From: G039954875 sp039954875
GTDB taxonomy: Bacteria; Bacteroidota; Bacteroidia; Flavobacteriales; Blattabacteriaceae
Reading direction: 5' to 3'
DNA: 64,000 nucleotides
Assembly: GCA_039954875.1 (NCBI GenBank)
Contig: CP157202.1
Coordinates: 682,001 to 746,000, forward strand
Part shown: one piece after another, positions 61,330-64,000 of the stretch
Layout: each line of letters opens with the position of its first letter
How positions within the stretch are numbered: the stretch's first letter is position 1
The notes under the pieces: model-generated
The model's database searches: none
The model's input: the letters and a program-made list of their open reading frames with translations, nothing else
Told to the model about the DNA's origin: nothing
Made by a program: the position numbers and the translations under genes

Positions 61330-62490
61330 TCATCCACCACCACCCCTCCACATTAATGCAGACAGGATAAAATACAAGCATTAACTTATAATAATTATTT
61401 TTTCAACGATTGCATATAATGGTGCTTGGTTTGGTGTTTCAAAAATATACCCCCACACCAAGATTTACCATTATCACAAATACCTAAATACGGCACTTTT
61501 GTTTTCTTATCCGAACCAGCCAAATAAGTTGTTATAAAAAGCCGCCTTAAAGTCAGGTAGGTAATTGTCGATCATTACGATGACCTTCGTCAAGATTGAG
61601 ATGGAGAAATTAATAAGTAAGCGGAATATTCCTAGAAGACCAAAGAAACCCTTTCACAGGCTTACCATTAAAAATACCTATCCCATTGCTGTTGACACGA
61701 AATGTGTATCTTTCTAGTTTGCCCTCTGATGCGACAGCATAGACTCCTACATATATGTGACAGGTATACCACTGAAAAATTTATTCACATAGGTAGACCT
61801 TCGGTTATCACATGATTGTTCTGGGTCACCACATCGTCACGCATATTAGGGTAGTGTATATAAAAATATGTATCTTGAATTTATTGGATCCAACGCCCCC
61901 CATGATGGCTCTTGTGAGCCTATAATTCTCATATAGTGTGGCTCAAATAATGGGTGGGATCATATGGTCTATATTTCCCATTATACTACATATTGTTTTA
62001 GATTTTATATAAGATTATAAGAGGTCTTGTCATAATAGCCCCATATCAGAGTATAAGCCACCTCCAGTTATATCGCAATAAGTCTTGAACTTGGTCTTAT
62101 TGATCTTAAGAGTGTATTAGCCGTCAGACGTACCGGGATTTTTGCCCAACATTTATTTACAACTTTTGTAAGCTATGTCTGATTTAGGAGGAATAAAGCT
62201 CGTCGTTGAAAGTTTCTAAATATTTAATATTCATGTCGTAGACAAAAAGTTATGTCATATTTTCCTTTTCATCTTGATATTTTTCTATGATAGCATCATG
62301 TGGCTTAGCAGTGTGTCTCGTCCAAAAACCTCCTTTATCGTCGGACCTGATATCTACGAGAGCTGACGGGTGAGGTTCTTTGGTTTTGCCAGGTTTTCTT
62401 ATTTACTCGAGGCCCTACGGTCATCTGAGATTGTAAAAATAAAATACTCATGATAGCCACCCATAATAGTAATTATTTATTCATAAACAT
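61330..62490 (-). pseudogene. Secreted protein wreck with fibrinogen-like domain
   Basis: On the minus strand near 62485 a start MNK is followed by a signal-peptide-like segment (LLLWVAIMSILFLQSQMTV). Later fragments include PHPSALVDIRSDDKGGF near 62360, and SDG, YTLKINKTKFKTYCDIT, GGGLYSDMG near 62100-62040. The last is the family pattern of fibrinogen-like modules in Bacteroidota surface proteins (NPGTxxGVYTI...YCDMTTDGGG). Other pieces (FGLLGIFRLLINFS near 61640) follow in shifting frames. No frame is long enough to function. Probably an exported adhesin-like protein. Confidence 0.5.
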
Positions 62491-62539
62491 TATTATTAAT
62501 AAAATAATGATATTTATATTACCCTATATCTACTTATAT

Positions 62540-62890
62540 TAAATGATGGATTTATTATTAAGATGCATTTGTCACATTGCGTGAGTTTGAAACATTTTTC
62601 TTTATATTGACCGGTGGGACACACAACCACTCGCTACCATTGAAGAAAATTAAACATTTTATGGATTTGTCATAAGCAGAGAGTCCTTCGAGTGGATCCT
62701 TGATTTTTTCTACATACGTAGGGCTTATGCGCAGTGCCTTATCTTTTTATTCGAATTGTACTGCGGTAAATGATTATGTTTTTATATACCGATGGTCAGC
62801 CTTTTACCTTTTTCTTGTTTCGTAGCTTTGACTAGTATCATCATGTTGAATCCAACGAGTAGTAACACTTATTCCATATATTTTTATACT
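62540..62890 (-). pseudogene. Exported-protein fragment (YDxSxKCLxxYNGxEW-type)
   Basis: On the minus strand near 62740-62620 the frame reads ALRISPTYVEKIKDPLEG, YDKSIKCLIFFNGSEWLCV. This resembles a block that recurs in exported Bacteroidota proteins next to fibrinogen-like modules (LRLSPTTVEKIKDPVEGM, YDTSTKCLMVYNGTEW). Upstream, VTTRWIQHDDTSQS near 62850 is in the same general frame but stops intervene. It may be the N-terminal part of the same or a second dead secreted protein. Confidence 0.45.
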
Positions 62891-63330
62891 TCTAAGTTGG
62901 TTAAGTTATGTTTTTTTAGATGATACTTCTTTTAATTTTTTAAGTATTCATGGATTATTATCACCGATCAAGGTATAACCACTACACTTTTCTCTTCATC
63001 AGGTCAAAAACTTACAAGCAACATACCTATTGATTAAACACAACGGAATAGGAAGGGTCTTGAAAAAAAATAAACTCAAAGCTCATTTAGATTGTGATTC
63101 TCTAAATTTATTACAAAGGTAGTTACTTCATAGACAAGCTTTTCAAATTTAACTCACCTTAATAGTTATAAATGATTTGTAGGCATTGTTTCTTTGTGCA
63201 GTTGAAAAAAAATAAAAAAGAGAATATTCATATCAATTATCTGTATAAATATTTATCATGTTCAGATGTATAGTATTTTAAAAAAAAAAATATTAAATTT
63301 TATGTGGTTTGATTGAAGAAATGATATTAT
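62891..63330. other. Gene-free stretch
   Basis: AT-rich sequence with no open frame, hairpin or repeat that I can support on either strand. Confidence 0.5.
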
Positions 63331-63492
63331 TTATTGCTCCTCTTGCTCAAATTGTATGGTTTGATATAACCAAAAAAATAAAAGGGCAAAAGAGATGAAG
63401 ATAAATAAAATATTAGGGAAGTTGCCTAATATAGGGAGCAGACCAAAACTCCACTTAAAAAAGCCTTCCAGGAGAAAGATAATCGTTGTCAT
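63331..63492 (-). CDS. Small membrane protein, DUF6341-like
   Basis: 53 residues on the minus strand beginning MTTIIFLLEGFFKW, with one strong membrane segment (NILFIFISFALLFFWLYQ, about 27-44) and an acidic tail ending FEQEEQ. Size, single helix and position, divergent from a DUF6427-type gene 36 bases away, fit the small uncharacterised membrane proteins (DUF6341) found next to DUF6427 in Bacteroidota. Its frame is clean while neighbouring sequence is decayed, supporting a real gene. Function unknown. Confidence 0.55.
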   Translation of the reverse strand: MTTIIFLLEGFFKWSFGLLPILGNFPNILFIFISFALLFFWLYQTIQFEQEEQ

Positions 63493-63528
63493 ATAAGCAT
63501 GATTAAGTAATTTGCACAGTCAAAATTA

Positions 63529-64000
63529 ATGCAAAAAATGATCTCTCGCCTACTAGATAGGGAAAGTGTATTTCTCCTTTTCATTTTTTATATCCTGGTA
63601 GGTTGCTCTTGGTATTTTTTGTACCGTCCTTGTGACGAGGACAAGTGGTTGATCTTGTCGGTCGATTTACTGATATTTACATTGGCATTGTTTGGTCTAC
63701 TTAGGAGGTTTTTGTCTAAAGATCAATACCCTGCTTTTTTTCTTTCGTTTTGGATGTTGACATTTCATAAAAGTTTTATCAGCTTATCTATTTCTATTGC
63801 CCTAATCTGGATCCTATGTGCGTTCATCCTTTTTCCTATGGGAAAGGACCAACCTGGAGTAAAGACAAGTCTTTTTTACAGTAGTTTTTTTATTGGCCTA
63901 GCTGGTATTTTTTTCCCCCCGGCGTTGTTATACCTCATTTGGCTTATACCGGCTTTGTTGTTCAAGGGAGAAAGTGAAGTGAAAAATTGGTTGATCTGTG
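63529..64000 (+). CDS. DUF6427-like polytopic membrane protein, N-terminal part (partial)
   Basis: An open frame of 157 codons runs off the window end. It starts MQKMISRLLDRESVF, or three codons later at ATG 63538. At least four hydrophobic segments are visible (about 14-28, 45-60, 90-108 and 121-150), separated by short basic loops such as RRFLSKDQYP. The starting FxxL and membrane layout resemble DUF6427 family proteins, which sit beside a small DUF6341-type protein and near uracil phosphoribosyltransferase. Function unknown. No defect is seen within the window. Confidence 0.65.
   Translation, partial: MQKMISRLLDRESVFLLFIFYILVGCSWYFLYRPCDEDKWLILSVDLLIFTLALFGLLRRFLSKDQYPAFFLSFWMLTFHKSFISLSISIALIWILCAFILFPMGKDQPGVKTSLFYSSFFIGLAGIFFPPALLYLIWLIPALLFKGESEVKNWLIC

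Overview
The window looks like a chromosome segment of a Bacteroidota bacterium (Cytophagia, Saprospiria, Chitinophagia or Flavobacteriia type) that is losing genes, most likely a host-associated lineage. Signs of Bacteroidota are the ancestral gene order ruvA-sprA-gcvH-vanZ, ftsX-DUF3098-uppP-truB, the DUF2723, DUF6341 and DUF6427 proteins, a CcoI copper ATPase with a divergent Crp/Fnr gene, an arginine decarboxylase-agmatinase pair, and a repeated TAnnTTTG -7 promoter element. I cannot name the genus. Only about 52% of the bases (my sum of the gene lengths) lie in genes that look intact. Most of the rest is readable wreckage of ordinary genes, broken by frameshifts and stops, together with AT-rich sequence. 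I saw no insertion sequence, prophage, integrase or CRISPR array.

Layout. 1-7.8 kb: end of speA, speB, cmk, a glycosyltransferase beside the wreck of a paralogue, fabG, menD and an acyl-CoA carboxylase beta subunit. 7.8-11 kb: wreckage including aldose 1-epimerase. 11-16.8 kb: gcvP, mdh, tRNA-Gly and tRNA-Leu. 16.8-22.3 kb: mutS, a dead trmH-like methyltransferase, an OmpA-family protein that has lost its peptidoglycan-binding domain, and folK. 22.3-24 kb: dead sppA. 24.1-29.7 kb: intact mreB-mreC-mreD-mrdA-rodA. 29.7-36 kb: a graveyard of a TlpA-type thioredoxin and several secreted or surface proteins. 36-43.6 kb: gyrB, a dead metallo-hydrolase, ftsX-DUF3098-uppP-truB, dead rimM, rpsP and a dead EamA transporter. 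43.8-49.8 kb: a large DUF2723 membrane protein, tRNA-Gln and ccoI. 49.8-59.9 kb: dead crp/fnr, hflX, vanZ, sprA and ruvA, with intact gcvH among them. 60-64 kb: der, two dead secreted-protein genes, a small membrane protein and the start of a DUF6427 gene.

What is kept and lost. Kept functions are core: nucleotide and polyamine synthesis, fatty acid and menaquinone steps, TCA cycle, glycine cleavage (P and H proteins at two distant sites), mismatch recognition, rod-shape wall growth with lipid carrier recycling, cell division, ribosome assembly (Der, bS16, TruB), and copper delivery for a cbb3-type oxidase. Lost functions are outward-facing or regulatory: the type 9 secretion translocon SprA, surface proteins, SppA, the OmpA peptidoglycan anchor, sugar epimerase, transporter, Crp/Fnr regulator, plus accessory ribosome and RNA factors (RimM, HflX, a SpoU methyltransferase) and RuvA.

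The most unusual signals are two tandem surface-gene wrecks sharing a hydrophobic C-terminal segment with an identical basic tail, gcvH surviving inside a dead operon with its own promoter, and the precise loss of the OmpA domain. All family calls are made by eye from translated motifs.
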